This document shows, in pieces, positions 1-11,989 of a stretch of DNA of 64,000 nt. The stretch comes from Engraulis encrasicolus (lineage: Eukaryota > Chordata > Actinopteri > Clupeiformes > Engraulidae). The stretch spans positions 45,858,088 through 45,922,087 of the forward strand of contig NC_085873.1 of assembly GCF_034702125.1 (NCBI RefSeq), written 5' to 3'. The notes under the pieces are model-generated. The model worked only from the letters and a program-made list of their open reading frames with translations. It made no database searches and had not been told where the DNA came from. Both the position numbers and the translations under genes were made by a program. Positions within the stretch are counted from its first letter, which is position 1. Every line of letters begins with the position of its first letter.

Positions 1-757
1 ACAGATGTCAAAAGAAATTCTCACTGATGATACAAGCGGCACCAGCGAGAGAGAGAAGGGGGGAAATTTCTCTCGTTGCGTTTCAAAAGAGAAAACCGAT
101 GTCACTCAGCTTTCAATGGAAAACAAATTCCAACGTTCATTTACAGTGATGTCTGCCGTTCATGACACGTAATGTGAACTAATTCACGTTCAAGTTCTTT
201 ATTAAAAAATGTGTTGCGTTCAGTTCAACGTTCACGAAAAAATGAGCGTGTTCAATGAACGCGTTCTTTTGAACGCGTTCACGCACAACATTGACGGCCA
301 TGCAGGCAGTGAGAGGCTACAGTTGATAACAGGCAATCCTTCCCGTCTCTCTAGCATTATCAGAGACCAGTGTTCGATTATACGAAACCGAAACTGAACC
401 GTGCCTGTCTCAAGTAGCGATTCTGAAGAATTGAAACATATCAAGCCTACTTAAAAAGGTAAAATGTTACTTATTTAGCCTGTCTAATTGTACAAAAGCA
501 GTCACACAATCTCTTTCACTGATTTTATTTTGAATAAGTTTATTTTATTTTTGCAAATGAGAAACACATCACCCAATTCAATTCATTCATTTTTTGAGAG
601 GTAAAGTAGCCTACACTCATATAGGCTAAGAGGCTTAGAGATATCTCTAGGAAATAGCTATCAAGCCTGTTTTACAGTTAAGCCTGTTTCAAAACTGTCA
701 GCCAGTCTGTTGATGTTTACATCTGCCAGGGCCTCGTGGGCTGCCTATCCCGCCTAT
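1..757. other. Intergenic, no gene seen
   Basis: No convincing exon. Positions 180-300 hold several degenerate copies of a gttca-type motif in both orientations, as seen near the ends of old hAT elements, but no complete terminal repeat pair or target duplication could be placed. Positions 655-757 are the 3' flank of the IFIT-like gene and are duplicated near 28.15-28.28 kb. Confidence 0.5.
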
Positions 758-1780
758 CTACTGATATGAGGAGAAGAAATCCAAGATGTCTTCCTCGCGG
801 TTCCTCCATCTGGATCTACGGCTCGCTAGCTTCTGAAGTTTGTCTCGCGCCTGGGTTCTGTCTTTGCTTTCGATCCTGATCGCATACGCCTTCTTCAGCT
901 GCTCGATGGCCTTGTCGTCATCCTTCTTCTTGAACATCAGGAACAGACCGTACTTGGAGTGGCAGTGTTGCCGCTCGGCGTCGGACAGGCTGTTGTCCGA
1001 CAGCAGCCTGGTGAAAATGGGCTCTGCCTGGTCCAGCTGTTTGCTCTCCACGTAGGCCTCGGCCAGGTGCACCCAGGCGTAGGTGTTTGACGGCTTCAGC
1101 TCCACAGTCTTGCGGAAGAGGCGCACGCTTTCGGCAACGGCTGCGTTGACCTGTGGCATGCATAATACATAAAGGCATATAATGTGAAATATATACAGTG
1201 TTTGGAATAAAAACAAGCCCTTACTGTAGAAAACGTATTTGGTATAAACCTCTCGAGTAAAATTACACTCAAAAATCAAAAGTTATGTAACGTCTTGCGT
1301 AGGTCTATCTCTGCAATAAAACAAATAACAAAAGCATGGAAACAACCAACATGACCGGACCTGCGCATTGAGTTCCTTCATGTTCTGCCAGTGGCACAGG
1401 CCCATCTCGTGGTAGAGGAAGCTGGAGTTGGGGGCTTTCTCCGAGGCCAGCTTCAGGATCTCCAGGGACTCTTTGGTGGATCCGTCTCTCCTGAAGTACG
1501 TGGCGGCATACCTGGGTGGGGCCGGATTCGCAAAACTTTGTAAACGATAAAACTTGAGAGGATTCCTAAGAAGTTAAGCTAAGAAGTTCCCAAGAGTCAT
1601 CTTAAGTGGAATTCTCAAGCATTTTATTTAGAACAATGCTATTACTGAAGAATGCCTTATTTTCTCATTTCAGAACTTGACCATGACATAGGCCTAATAA
1701 TCATCATCATAATAATAAAAAAAAATTAAAAAAAAAAAGTAAATAAAAAAATAAAAATAAAATAATAATAATAATAATAA

Positions 1781-1824
<44 letters not shown>

Positions 1825-3007
1825 CCTGGCAACTTGGGGAATGTCTGCAGACTGTTTGAGAGCCTCGCGTATGAGATCTCTGGATTCATCAGGTTGGAAG
1901 TGTTGCAGTTTGAGAGCCAAGAGGACCATCACTTCAGCATCGGTGGGGTCGAGTTCCAAGGCTTTCCTGAGTTGCTTGACGGCAGTGCTGTCCTCTGGCT
2001 TGATGGGGTCACCCGTCCTTACTATCTCCTCCTGACGGTAAAGAACCACCGCGTAGCCCACATTGCAGGACAGACTGTCGGGCTTGGCTTTTAAAACCTT
2101 CTCGAAGCTCTCCCTGGACCTCGGATAGAAGTTGCGGCCCAGACTCAGGAGGCTCCAGCCTTTCTCCTCCTCCACGATGTCCTCTGTAGGAGCCTAAATA
2201 CAGGTTATTTTTAGTTTATTTGTATAGCGCATTTCATACACAGATGCAACTCAATGTGCCTCACAAAGTTAACAATTGCAAAAAGAAAAGAAGCAAATAA
2301 GAAATAAATTAGAGGCAAAGAAAATGTAAAACATTAAAATAAAACACATGTTAAAAAAATAAAATAAAGTGAGGAATATTTGTATTTTAAAACGATGTAG
2401 GCTCATAAGTAAGTTTGCCAAAATATTGTTTGTAATTTCATGATTCATAGGGATTTTAAAATATTTAAAATACTATTTACATATGCACATTTCATTAATA
2501 TTGTGTTAATTAAAATAAATATAACATTAAATATTGTGTTAATTAAAAAAATAACATTAAAATAATATTATTATTTTGTTACCTGCACTGGCCAGGAAAT
2601 GACCATAGTTGCTTACTTGGCCATAAGTGCAAACAAACAAACAACCTCCCTGCCCTCACCTGTATGTTTCTGATTTTCCCCAGGTAAGTCTCCATGTCCT
2701 CCAGGTTGCCGTGGTGATGGTGCAGCCATGCGAAGCTGGAGTAGGTGACCAGGAAGTCCGCCTCAACCCTCTGCTCCTCCTCTAGCACGGCCAGAGACTT
2801 CTCCAGGTACTCAATGGCAGCTTTGTCCTTGCCCTGCAGGTGGCTGACAAATGCCAGGATGTTGAAGTACGTGGGGTGGTAGCGGCGAGGAGAGTACTTG
2901 ACACGGTCCTCCAGCTTCTCCGGGACGCCCTTCAGGTCGTTGATGTCATCTTTGTCCACGTCCCATGTGAAGAGACACTTCAGGAGCTTTAGGTCACTGT
3001 CACTCAT
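758..3007 (-). CDS. IFIT-like TPR protein, four coding exons (5' end not located)
   Basis: Interferon-induced proteins with tetratricopeptide repeats are cytosolic antiviral RNA-binding proteins. Reading the minus strand, exons fit 2660-~3013, 1826-2193, 1361-1511 and 758-1150, stop at 758-760. The joins keep frame: phase 0 at 2660/2193, phase 2 at 1826/1511, phase 0 at 1361/1150. The joined protein has the family hallmarks: LKLLKCLFTW near the N-terminus, FLVTYSSFAWLHHH, EEEKGWSLLSLGRNFYPRS, VKQLRKALELDPTDAEV, and C-terminal repeats YAWVHLAEAYVESKQLDQA and SKYGLFLMFKKKDDDKA. The ATG at 3005-3007 follows an acceptor-like AG and is probably not the true start, since IFIT genes usually begin with a tiny exon carrying ATGAG. 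That exon was not found. Introns inside the TPR part are unusual, because the family normally has one large coding exon. The 1361 donor (CAG/GTCCGG) is weak. It is a divergent relative of the IFIT gene at 30.6-32.0 kb. Confidence 0.8.
1740..1825. repeat. (TAA)n/(TAG)n microsatellite
   Basis: An A-rich tract passes into about seven taa units and then about thirteen tag units. It abuts the donor of an IFIT-like exon: the GT of AG/GTAC begins where the tag run ends. Confidence 0.9.
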
Positions 3008-3139
3008 CGCCTGTTTTTTGCTAAGAGGGGAAATTTTACATGTATGTCATTGGAACTGGCATAACATAATTATTATAAGGCTCTGCACACATAATCAAAA
3101 CAATATAATGACTAATTCATAATAATTAAACATGCACTC

Positions 3140-3200
3140 CAGGTCCTTTAGGTTAGGCCTACTGTCACTCGTCGCCTGCTTTTTGCTAACAGGGCAAGTT
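3140..3200 (-). repeat. Duplicate of an IFIT exon boundary
   Basis: The stretch repeats, with changes, the exon/acceptor junction at about 2985-3035 (shared ctgtcactc, cgcctg and tttttgctaa blocks). This is a local tandem duplication just upstream of the IFIT-like coding exon, with no separate reading frame. Confidence 0.6.
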
Positions 3201-3520
3201 TGTCAGTCATGGATGAGCGTTTAGGGCATCAGACTTGCATCCCAGAGGTTGCCTGTTTGACTCCCGACCCGCCAGGTTGGTGGGGGGAGTAATCAACCAG
3301 TGCTCTCCTCCATCCTCCTCCATGACTGAGGTACCCTGAGCATGGAACCGTCCCACCGCACTGCTCCCCATGGGGTGCCACTGAGGGCTGCCCCCTTGCA
3401 CGGGTGAGGCATAAATGCAATTTCGTTGTGTGCAGTGCGCAGTGTTCACTTGTGTGCTGTGGAGTGCTGTGTCACAATGACAATGGGAGTTGGAGTTTCA
3501 CAATGGGCTTTCACGCTTTC
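3197..3520 (+). mobile_element. tRNA-derived SINE, near full length
   Basis: The head is tRNA-like, with an A-box-like segment (gatgagcgtttagggc) and a B-box-like segment (ggttgcctgtttgactcc). A ~200-bp body and a tail containing gtgtcacaatgacaatggg follow. The same tail occurs alone at 63594-63660, and the same head begins at 63964 and runs off the window. Three partial or complete copies in one window mark a dispersed family. Confidence 0.8.
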
Positions 3521-3535
3521 ACTTTCAAGTTCATT

Positions 3536-3690
3536 CATGTTACATTACATTACACTTAGTAGTTTCTTTTATCCAAAGCGACTTACAAATATTTACAGGG
3601 TATTGTTTACAGTCCCTGGAGCTCTGTGGGGGTTAGGTGCTGAGCTCAAGGGCACTTCAGCCATGTGTACTGCCCTACAATTTCAGAACG
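3536..3690 (-). mobile_element. SINE fragment (3' half, second family)
   Basis: It shares the body of the SINE at 29290-29528 (tacagggtatt, acagtccctggag, caagggcacttca) but lacks the tRNA-like head. Confidence 0.7.
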
Positions 3691-3800
3691 CAGTATAATT
3701 CGAAATGGCAAACTGAGGAAAAAGGCTTTAAAGTTTCCTTTCTGGCCCCGCAACTGTGGTGGAGGTAAAGTGGTGATGACACTTCGCAATATGATCTCCA

Positions 3801-4254
3801 AAAATTCCGTGCTCCTGGACACGGAAATATTTTCCGTGATGGACACACAGAATACTCTCTATACTCGCACAGCTCTAGCCTATGTTTCCACAGTTTTGGG
3901 TTTTCTCAGGATTTTTCTCATTTCAAATATTTTTTCTAAAAAAAAAAACATTTCTTACTGAAATGTTAGGGTTAGAGATTGTTTTGGTCTGGGCACAGAT
4001 AGTATTATTTCATTCATTATATGAATTTGATAGCCTAGCAACCAATTGGAAAATATGTCTTTAATGACAGGTTAAGGTTAGGGAATGTTTTGGTCAGGGC
4101 ACACATTAAATCACTATAGCATTAGTTTGTTTAGGATTAGAATTTGTTATGTATTTTCTAATGATAGAGTTAACACAGTGCTGTGGTAATATAGAAAGCA
4201 CTTCCGTGTGCCCATCACGGAAAACAATTCCGTGTCCAGGAGCACGGAATTTTG
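3801..4254. mobile_element. Inverted-repeat (foldback) element
   Basis: Two 48-bp arms, 3801-3848 and 4207-4254, are near-perfect reverse complements (cores attccgtgctcctggacac and ttccgtgat). The interior carries diverged copies of a ggttaggtttaggga...ttttggtcagggcaca motif near 3966 and 4066. The same internal motif is found in the element at 58041-58436, which has different ends. No open frame. Confidence 0.75.
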
Positions 4255-4547
4255 GCAAAATCCTGGACACGGATTTCGTGTCCATAACATCCAAAACATG
4301 TTTTGCTGCTTGGGAACGTGTTACTAAGTAGCATATTACCGGCATCACTATTAAGGCCTACATGACATCAGGTCTTAGGTTAATGATGGAAAGAAAATAG
4401 TTATTTGCTTTTAATTGTGAACTAGTTTTAGTGATAGCTTTTAAGGGAACAGGAATTGCTGTAAAGAAGAAACTTTAGGGCATACGTGCCATTGCATGCC
4501 ACCCATGGCACGTGTGCCGTACAACCCCTGATCTATAAGAAAGAACA

Positions 4548-4710
4548 AATAAGTAAGGGTTAACGTTCGGCGAGAACGACGCTACTGTGGAATAGCAGCA
4601 CGACAGAGAGAATCTTTAGACCCCGACGCGGAGCGGAGGGGTCTTGTTCTCTCTGAAGTGCTGCTATTCCACAAAGCGACCGAGTCGCCGAAAGTTAACC
4701 CGCTTATTAT
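4548..4710. mobile_element. Palindromic MITE
   Basis: Terminal repeats (aagggttaacgttcggcga left; tcgccgaaagttaaccc right) flank an inner hairpin: ggaatagcagcac and gaccccgacg pair with ggggtc and gtgctgctattcc. The whole element can fold as one long stem. One end of a related sequence (ataagtaagggataacgg) lies at 6320-6345. Confidence 0.7.
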
Positions 4711-4718
4711 ATGGATAT

Positions 4719-5970
4719 CAGTGGCGGCTGGTAGTCTGTCAAACAGGGGAGGCTGTTCAATTACAATATGTCCAGAACGCAAAAATAAAGGGGGGGGATT
4801 TTGACACACATCTTACATTGGTCCTGAGCCACATATGGCCTCACACACTAAAGGACTCTTGTTGAAACAAATTTGTTAATCATTAATCATTATCCCCTTG
4901 TAGCCTATTCATAGGGAAATGTTTTTATTAGTATTATTATTAGCCTATCATTAGGCCTACCTCCGCCACATAATGATGTGATTTAGTTTGCCTTCGTTGT
5001 CTTTGTTCATTACTGGGTGCACGGCTTAATTTACCACTAGAGGTCGCAAAATCTTTAATTATTTACCAGACATTGCCAACACAGTAGGAAACAAGGACTC
5101 GCCACTCACGGGACTTGGCAGTTAACCAGTTGATAAGACACCACGAAAGCTCAAAAGAAAAGGTTGTTCTTCCCTACCTTTTTCACCAAGTCAATATTAG
5201 GCAGTGCTCTGCTCTGCTCCTTGATATTCATTTTCTCCTCATAAGGACGACTGGAATTCGCCAGAATTTAATCCACAATGCTTGGCATTTTGCATAGCTC
5301 TAGCTTTCTTGCAAGCTAGCCCTAACGAAAAGTAGGCAACTTCAACTTTTGAATTGGGAGATTAAAAAGGATAAGGGCATGCCACTATTAAGACTTTATT
5401 CGCAACACTAGTGTCACTAGGTTTACAAGAATATGTACACAAAACTGGAGTACACCGCAATGAATAGCTTCCCCACTGGTTACCACGACGAAACTTCTCA
5501 GTCAAATTAATAACATATCCGCATTTCGAAATGAAATCAACTACTGTAGCCTACTGACACGGGGTTCACCCAATCACAAGTCGGAGCTCCAGTCTCCGGT
5601 CCCTCCCCCCTCCTCTCTCTTCTCCATTCACTCCCAGTGAGGCTCAGTCTCAAAATCAAAAAAATTTCACGGCAATAGCCAATGACCGTTTAGCATTTTG
5701 CCATTTAAAAATCGTATAATCCCACATGCCATTGAAGTCCATTGAGACTCGACTCGCTTGCGTTGTCATGAGCGGAAAAAAACTCGTGCGAGCCTCGGGA
5801 TCTTATAACAGATTGGTTTCATCTCTAAGTTGAGCACGTGCATTTTCTATGGAGATGGGTCTGAAATAGCAATGTTATTAAGTTGTGTAAAGCATTAGTT
5901 TACATACTATTCTCCGTGATTTTGGACAGGAGGCGGCGCCTCCCTTGTACTCAAAGAGGAATCGCCTCTG
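4719..5970. mobile_element. Non-autonomous hAT element, 1252 bp
   Basis: Ends begin CAGTGGCGG and finish CGCCTCTG, imperfect terminal inverted repeats. The element is flanked by an exact 8-bp duplication, atggatat, at 4711-4718 and 5971-5978. The 8-bp duplication and CAG...CTG ends are diagnostic of hAT. No transposase frame remains. It landed immediately beside the palindromic MITE at 4548-4710. Confidence 0.9.
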
Positions 5971-5978
5971 ATGGATAT

Positions 5979-6692
5979 ACTTAAATGATTCACACATGGC
6001 GGGGACATTTCTTTAGGCCTATTTAATGTTAAGTCTATTATAGTTTTTAATGTCAAAAGATTGTTGCTGCGCAAAATAAAACAGTGCCGTTGTGGAACAC
6101 CGCTAGGCAACAGCTAGGTAGCCAGGACAACAGGTGTTGTCTATCACAGCAGCTGATTAGAGTCTTGTTGAAAAGTCGCTTTAGCAGTGAAAAGTCTTGT
6201 TGCCATTGACAGCGGTCTGTTATAGACCAACCCGTCCGTTATCGAAAAATAACAGACGTGCGAACGTTGGGGAGCCCCGTTGAAATGAATGGAGCATTCG
6301 ACCGATGACGTCACACCATATAATAAGTAAGGGATAACGGCCGACGAGGTGACCGGTTATACGAAATTAATGGCGAGGCGGCTTTCAAATAGTCTCCAAA
6401 CGTTTTAAGTGCCCAATTTGTTGCTTTCTTTGTGTTTTTTTCATGAACTTCATCTTCAATTGCTCCCACCTCCTCTTCGGTCCAATTTTTGTGCCTTCCC
6501 CTGTCTTCCCCAAATGCCTCCTCCATCCAATCATGTTCTTCGTCTTCTTTAAATACCTCCTCCATCCATTCTTGCACTATCTTTCCCCCCAACAGATCAA
6601 AAATTAATTTTGAACTCGTCAATTACCTTCATTTGGCATGTAGTATCCATTGCACTTTCTCTGTGTCAATAAACTGTCAGTTTACTACTGTT
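5979..6692. other. Intergenic with old repeat debris
   Basis: No gene is supported. Around 6120-6345 there are mixed MITE-like inverted segments (tctgttatagacc, gtccgttatcgaaaaataacaga, the aagtaagggataacgg end). The ~100-codon reverse frame at 6311-6622 has acidic low-complexity content and no recognisable domain. Confidence 0.45.
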
Positions 6693-6835
6693 GTTATGGT
6701 TACCATTCATAACAAGCGCACCCAGACTGCAAAAGATTCCATTCCAGTTCCATTCACTTTCACTGATGCGGCATCAGTGAAAGTGAATGGAATCTTTTCA
6801 CTCTGGGTGCGCTTGTTATGAATGGTAACCATAAC
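6693..6835. repeat. Large near-perfect palindrome
   Basis: The left arm from gttatggttaccattc and the right arm ending gaatggtaaccataac are reverse complements over ~65 bp. They meet at a tgatgc/gcatca centre; the left arm has ~11 extra bases. Outer parts show no further symmetry. It is probably a foldback MITE. Confidence 0.85.
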
Positions 6836-7747
6836 ATGCGCACTGCGCATTGATATGGAACGTCAAATCCTATTTTTTTTTGCCCGGAACTACTTAACTA
6901 AGGTTATAGGGAATTAGTTGCAACCCCATCAGCCAATCAGAAAAGAGGATTCATTTGCGTAGGCAGATAATACAATAATACAGTACTTTATTGTACATCT
7001 GTGCAGTGCTGCTGTGTACTGTACATATTACAGTAAAATACTGTACACAATTGACAGTTTTTTTTAACAGTTCATTACTGTGTGACAACCTGGTAAATGA
7101 AATGGGAAACGAGAAATGGGAAACAGCACTTTCAGACAAAAAAGGTAAAAATAAGGCAATTTTGTATTTTGTACCAATTGATTTCTTTGAAATCTTAGAC
7201 CCATAACTATCAAAAATATGAAGTGCACAATTTTCACGAATTCTCTCCAGACTAAAGGCTTGAAATGACTAGCCTAGCAATGGTTCAAAGATGGCCCATG
7301 ACATTATAACCAAGACATTTGGTATCCTTGAAAGTGTAAAAATCTAGACTAAATAGGTGGAAATGAGACCTGGACCAGGCAAGCTAGCTGCTAGATAGAC
7401 CTGTTGTCAAATAATACAGAGATTCTAAATTGACAACTATCATATTACACAACCATTTAACAAGCCCAACATTGCTCAACATTTCTAGGGGAGGCATGTG
7501 ATATCTGTATCAGCTCATGTGAACAGAATTAATGTTCTACCTGCCAAAACTAACAAGGCCTCAAAATGGAGGACTGACTGACTAGTCTGGTCTGGCCTGA
7601 TATAGTATATGCCTGTCACTCTTCCTGACTGAAGTAAATGGCTCTGACGCAGTTCACTCGCTGGTTTAAGCAGGAAGCATTGTTTTTTATGTCTTGGGAA
7701 ATCACGTTAGAAAAAAACTGTCCAACTTGTTTGCCAAGCATTCAACC

Positions 7748-7937
7748 CAGCGGTGTAGTCTACTTTTTTATGGTGGGTATACTGCATATTTGAGCATTTT
7801 TTGAAGTGGGTATACTGTATATATTTGTGCTATTCAAAACAATGGATCAATCAATTTTAAGTGGGTATACTGAAATCCCTGAAATTTAGAAGTGGGTATA
7901 CTCCGTATACCCGCGTTCTACGTAGACTACACCACTG
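7748..7937. mobile_element. hAT MITE, 190 bp
   Basis: Terminal repeats cagcggtgtagtctac and gtagactacaccactg are flanked by exact 8-bp duplications attcaacc (7740-7747, 7938-7945). The interior holds four spaced copies of gtgggtatactg, plus gtatacccgc near the right end. Confidence 0.9.
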
Positions 7938-7945
7938 ATTCAACC

Positions 7946-8760
7946 CCAGCTTTATTAAACCAAGCAGATCTCATTGTGATCAAGCAAATTCCTGGTTGGT
8001 TGCGTACTGTAAGTACACTTTTAAANTGAACTTTCAGTTCACTACAAAGTATACTAGTTTACTGTAATACCTCCTCAGATTAAATTGGAAAATTTGAAGT
8101 ATGTAAAAGTATGCCATTACACAATGTAAGGCATAGCTTTTCACTGACGTGAAAGTCTTCTCGCTAAAGACGCTGTTTGTTACAGTTTGCCTCCCTGAAG
8201 AGTCTACACACAATTTCTGGTACTTGACACACAGTTCTGAAAACATCTCACCCATTTACCAAACCCATGAACCAATGGAACACAATGTCATTCAAAATAC
8301 TAAAATCAATTTCCATACTATGTGCACTTCCTCATCACATGGGCGAACTTCTGCCGTACCTGTTTACAATCAGCAATCATCACATAAGGAGGACACACCT
8401 TACGTTGTGATGCAATGAGTTCACACAGCTTGATTTTGAATGTTTGAATGCTCAAATATGTAATACAGGAAATCACATTGTCAGAACAATATGTAAAGCA
8501 AATCTGTGTGCTCTGAGTCTAAAAACAGTATTTCAGTATTGTACAATACAAAATATCGGCCTACCCTACGTATATGATTGGAACTGTGACCGAAATAAGG
8601 TGTGTAGCCATAATGAATATAGTGTTTTAACATATGCTCATGTGTTCAAAAGGTTCATATGAGTGTCAATTCGATTAATGCCTGGAGTTTTTCCTTTGAC
8701 TTAAAAGATGCCCTTTAAAGGACCAGTTCAGTCAATTTCTATATGCTGATGTATTGCTCA
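7946..8760. other. Intergenic, nothing recognised
   Basis: AT-rich sequence with one undetermined base near 8026. Short frames on both strands show no domain, no splice-supported continuation and no repeat structure that I can identify. Confidence 0.5.
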
Positions 8761-10754
8761 CTGTTCTGTCTCTTTAAATGCCCCGTGCCTCTTCCAGTTT
8801 TGTTTATAGTCACCTCAGCAACCAGTTAGTCAAGAAATCAAAACAGCTATCCATTGTACGTCTGCATCCTTTGTCTGTTTCTTACACACCCCATATGAAA
8901 GCTTTGTCTGTAAGTAATCTTTCTCTACGTATTAATCGATCTTTATTCTTCTCAATCTTAGCGTTAGTAATTTAGTGTCATACTCATTTTATTTTCCATA
9001 ATACTCTTTTCCATCTGCTACTCGTAATCATCTCATCCTATCCATCTACCCATAACTGTGACTTCCCTTCGTTACCTACAAGATTCACCTATTGGATTTA
9101 TTGGACATTCCGTATATTAATACATTTTTGTGTTACATTTTCTGTTACAGTTTTACTCTTTCATATCATTAAAAGGGAGCTTGGAGGCTACCCCCTGACT
9201 CACCTACGTTCCTACTGGTGAATGAATTAGTTTAGCTGGCTGTCATAATCAAGTTACAAGAAACATGTGAGGAGGGACAGCATAGTAAAAAGACAAAGCT
9301 TCCATATGGGGTGTGTAAGACACAGACAAAGGATGCAGATGTGCGATGGATAGCTGTTTTGATTTCTTGACTAACTGGTTACAGCACGCACCAGAGAAAA
9401 CGAACAGCTACCACATGCACCAGGAAATGCGGCAGCTTTAACCAACCACTACAACCCCAGATACCCAGAAATACACATTCTCATCTTCAAACACCACGCC
9501 CGTATCTTACAATACCTAAACCCATTTACAGACACTGTCACATCAGCAACATAGCCCTTACCCAACGACGCCCACGCCTAATAAGGGCAGGGAAATTGCA
9601 GGGAAATTGTCAGCACTGGCAACAACCATATCAGTGCTCCACATTCAGGCTCACTCCCTTGGTCCACGCCACGCCTTGAGGTGGCTGAAATGAACCAGCA
9701 CAACCATCTGAAGCAGTCGGCGAGCTACAGGCACCATGGCAACAGCAACAGGCACCACAGCCTGCTCCTGCGCCACTGTGTCACCTGCCTGCTCCTGATC
9801 CACGCCGTTACCCACTACTCCACCGGATCACCGGCCAGCTCCTGCTAAACACAGTCAGCTTCCTGCTCCTGTTACACCCCACCAGTCAGCTCCTGCTCCA
9901 CGGTGTCACCTTCCTGCTCCTGCTCCACGCCGTTACCCACTGCTCCACGGGACCATCGGCCGGCTCCTGCTCCGGCTCCATGCAGTCAGCTACCTGCTCC
10001 AGCTCCACAGTGTCACCTCCAGTTCCGGCCTCCAGCCAGCTCCTGCACCACAATATCACCTGCCAACTCCTGCCCATGCTCCATGGGGTCACCAGCCAGC
10101 TCCCGCCCCTGCTCCATGCAGTCCACAGCCAACTCCAGCTCTACGGGGTCACCAGTCATCTTCTGCTCCTGTGCCATGGTGTCTCCAGCCTACTGCTGCT
10201 CTACGGGGTCACCAGCCAGCTCCTGCTCCTGCGCCATGGTGTTTCCAGTCTGCTTCACGCAGTGCCCACCCAGTTCCAGCTCCACGGGGTCACCAGCCAT
10301 CTTCTGCTCCTGCCGCAAGGGGTCACCAGTCAGCTCCGGCTCTTGCTCCACGGTCTCACCAGCCCTACTCCCGAATCTCTCCCCCTCCTCCACAACATTC
10401 TCCCTGTCCATACTTAACTCAAACATCACAGGTCTCTACTTCCCAGTCCACTGGTATAACACCCTCAAGTCAGCCCCACTCTTTTCAAGGTCCCCACAGT
10501 CTGCCCCCCTACAGTCAGCAGGTCCAGGTTGGCTACTACCAACAGCAGAGTTCTCCTCAGCATCCCTCCCAGCAGCAGGTGGCTCACCTGTCATCCCAGT
10601 TCAAGATGGCGGTCACATCCCCCAAAGTAGCTCTGCAGACGACAGAGAGGTACCTGTGTCCACCTCTGTCAGAGATCACCTAGCTGTAAAACTTAAATGT
10701 ATCCTTTCTATCATTTAATGTTGATGTGGCATTATTATAATGCCAGGCAGGGAG
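8761..10754 (+). repeat. Array unit 1 of the ~1.9-kb tandem repeat
   Basis: Begins at the marker ctgttctgtctctttaaa, shared by all units. Order inside: left arm of an inverted repeat (8815-8910), an AT-rich spacer with gtaagtaatctttctc, the right arm (9295-9385), a less repetitive segment, then a Pro/Ala/Ser/Gln-coding minisatellite (about 9760-10370) and a 3' block ending in a shared LCPPLSEIT-stop frame. Unit 1 lacks the pyrimidine-rich acceptor-like block seen in units 2-4. Confidence 0.9.
10171..10683 (+). other. Pro/Gln/Ser-rich open frame of array unit 1
   Basis: A 170-codon frame made of minisatellite-encoded HQPAPAPAP-like blocks followed by a unique end (PPYSQQVQVGYYQQQSS and LQTTERYLCPPLSEIT). 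The unique end is conserved in units 3 and 4. All three forward frames are open over the minisatellite because its GC-rich repeat lacks stop triplets, so openness alone is weak evidence for coding. No known domain. Confidence 0.3.
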
Positions 10755-11744
10755 TGTTCTGTCTCTTTAAATACCCTGTGCCTCTGCCAGTTTTGTTTAT
10801 AGTCGTCCTAGCAACCAGTTAGTCAAGAAATCAAAACAGCTAGGCCTATCCATTGTACGTCTGCATCCTTTGTCTGTGTCACACCCCATATGAAAGCTTT
10901 GTCTGTAAGCAGGGCTCTAAATTAACGCACGCCAACACGCCAAATGCGGGTGAAAAATCATTTTGGCTGGTAGAAAAAATCATCCACTAGCCAAATTGGC
11001 CGGTAGCGCGCGCCCGACTGAACGTTTAACAGCTGCCCGCACAGATCTGTAGCTGCCGTCTGATGAACGTTAAAACGTCGCCTACATTACCCATGAACAT
11101 TAGTCCTACCGTCATGATGTAGCCCACACCCATTGGCTGACCGTTAATCACAATAAGGCAGCCTCACATCCACTGGCTGCGTGTTTGATACCCACGCGCT
11201 GGAACTAGTGTTGATAAAATATGTTCAATGAGCGGACTAGCGCGGATTACTTTGGTTTTGTAGGTTTTGGTCAGATGAAAAATAATGTGGCAGTGGTTAA
11301 AGCACGGTTATGTGTCGATGAATGCAAGTAATAGCAGAGTAACTGTTGTGACGGTGAAATAGAGAATTGGTGGAGCGAAAACGGCGTGAGGAGTGGAGGG
11401 ACAGGACAGCTGATTGTCAAAACAGTGTCGTAGCCGTCAGAAGCCGTCTGATATTTGCGAGGTCCTCGCAACTACAAACGATGGAGTTGTCGTTTCCTAA
11501 TAACGCCCACGCCATCGCAAAGACCCTGCACGAGTTTGACATGGATATACGAGTAAGTGAAAAAACAAAGATAACAAAAACTAGCATGGTGTCCGTGGTG
11601 TTATTGGATATCTAGTTGACATAGCGTAACGGTAATTGTCATTCCAAGCGCATCGTAAGTAAAGCTAATATTAATTTGACCTGGAGGAACTTGAAGGTGT
11701 CACGCAGCAGCAGCATAAACACACAATGCAGACATCATTCACGC

Positions 11745-11745
<1 letters not shown>

Positions 11746-11822
<77 letters not shown>
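11746..11822. repeat. (TG)n microsatellite
   Basis: About 33 tg units ending in a cg run, inside the hAT element. Confidence 0.95.
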
Positions 11823-11989
11823 CGGGTGTCTCCTGTCCTCCTCTCCGTCTCCTTCTCCTCCCTTCATCTCTTTTCCCCTTCACCTGTCTTCTGTGCATTG
11901 TCCATGGTATTTGGCCCACTGTGTGTGAAGTGATGCTGTGTAGGGGATATGTGGTTTTGCAGTGTTTGGTTGTGTGTGTGTTTATAGTG

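Noticed and set aside
6311..6622. Acidic 103-codon reverse frame
   Set aside because: Low complexity, no homology that I can recognise, next to MITE debris.
9903..10718. 271-codon Ser/Cys/Pro-rich frame in array unit 1
   Set aside because: An alternative frame of the same minisatellite; three frames are open there, and only the frame ending LCPPLSEIT is conserved in several units.
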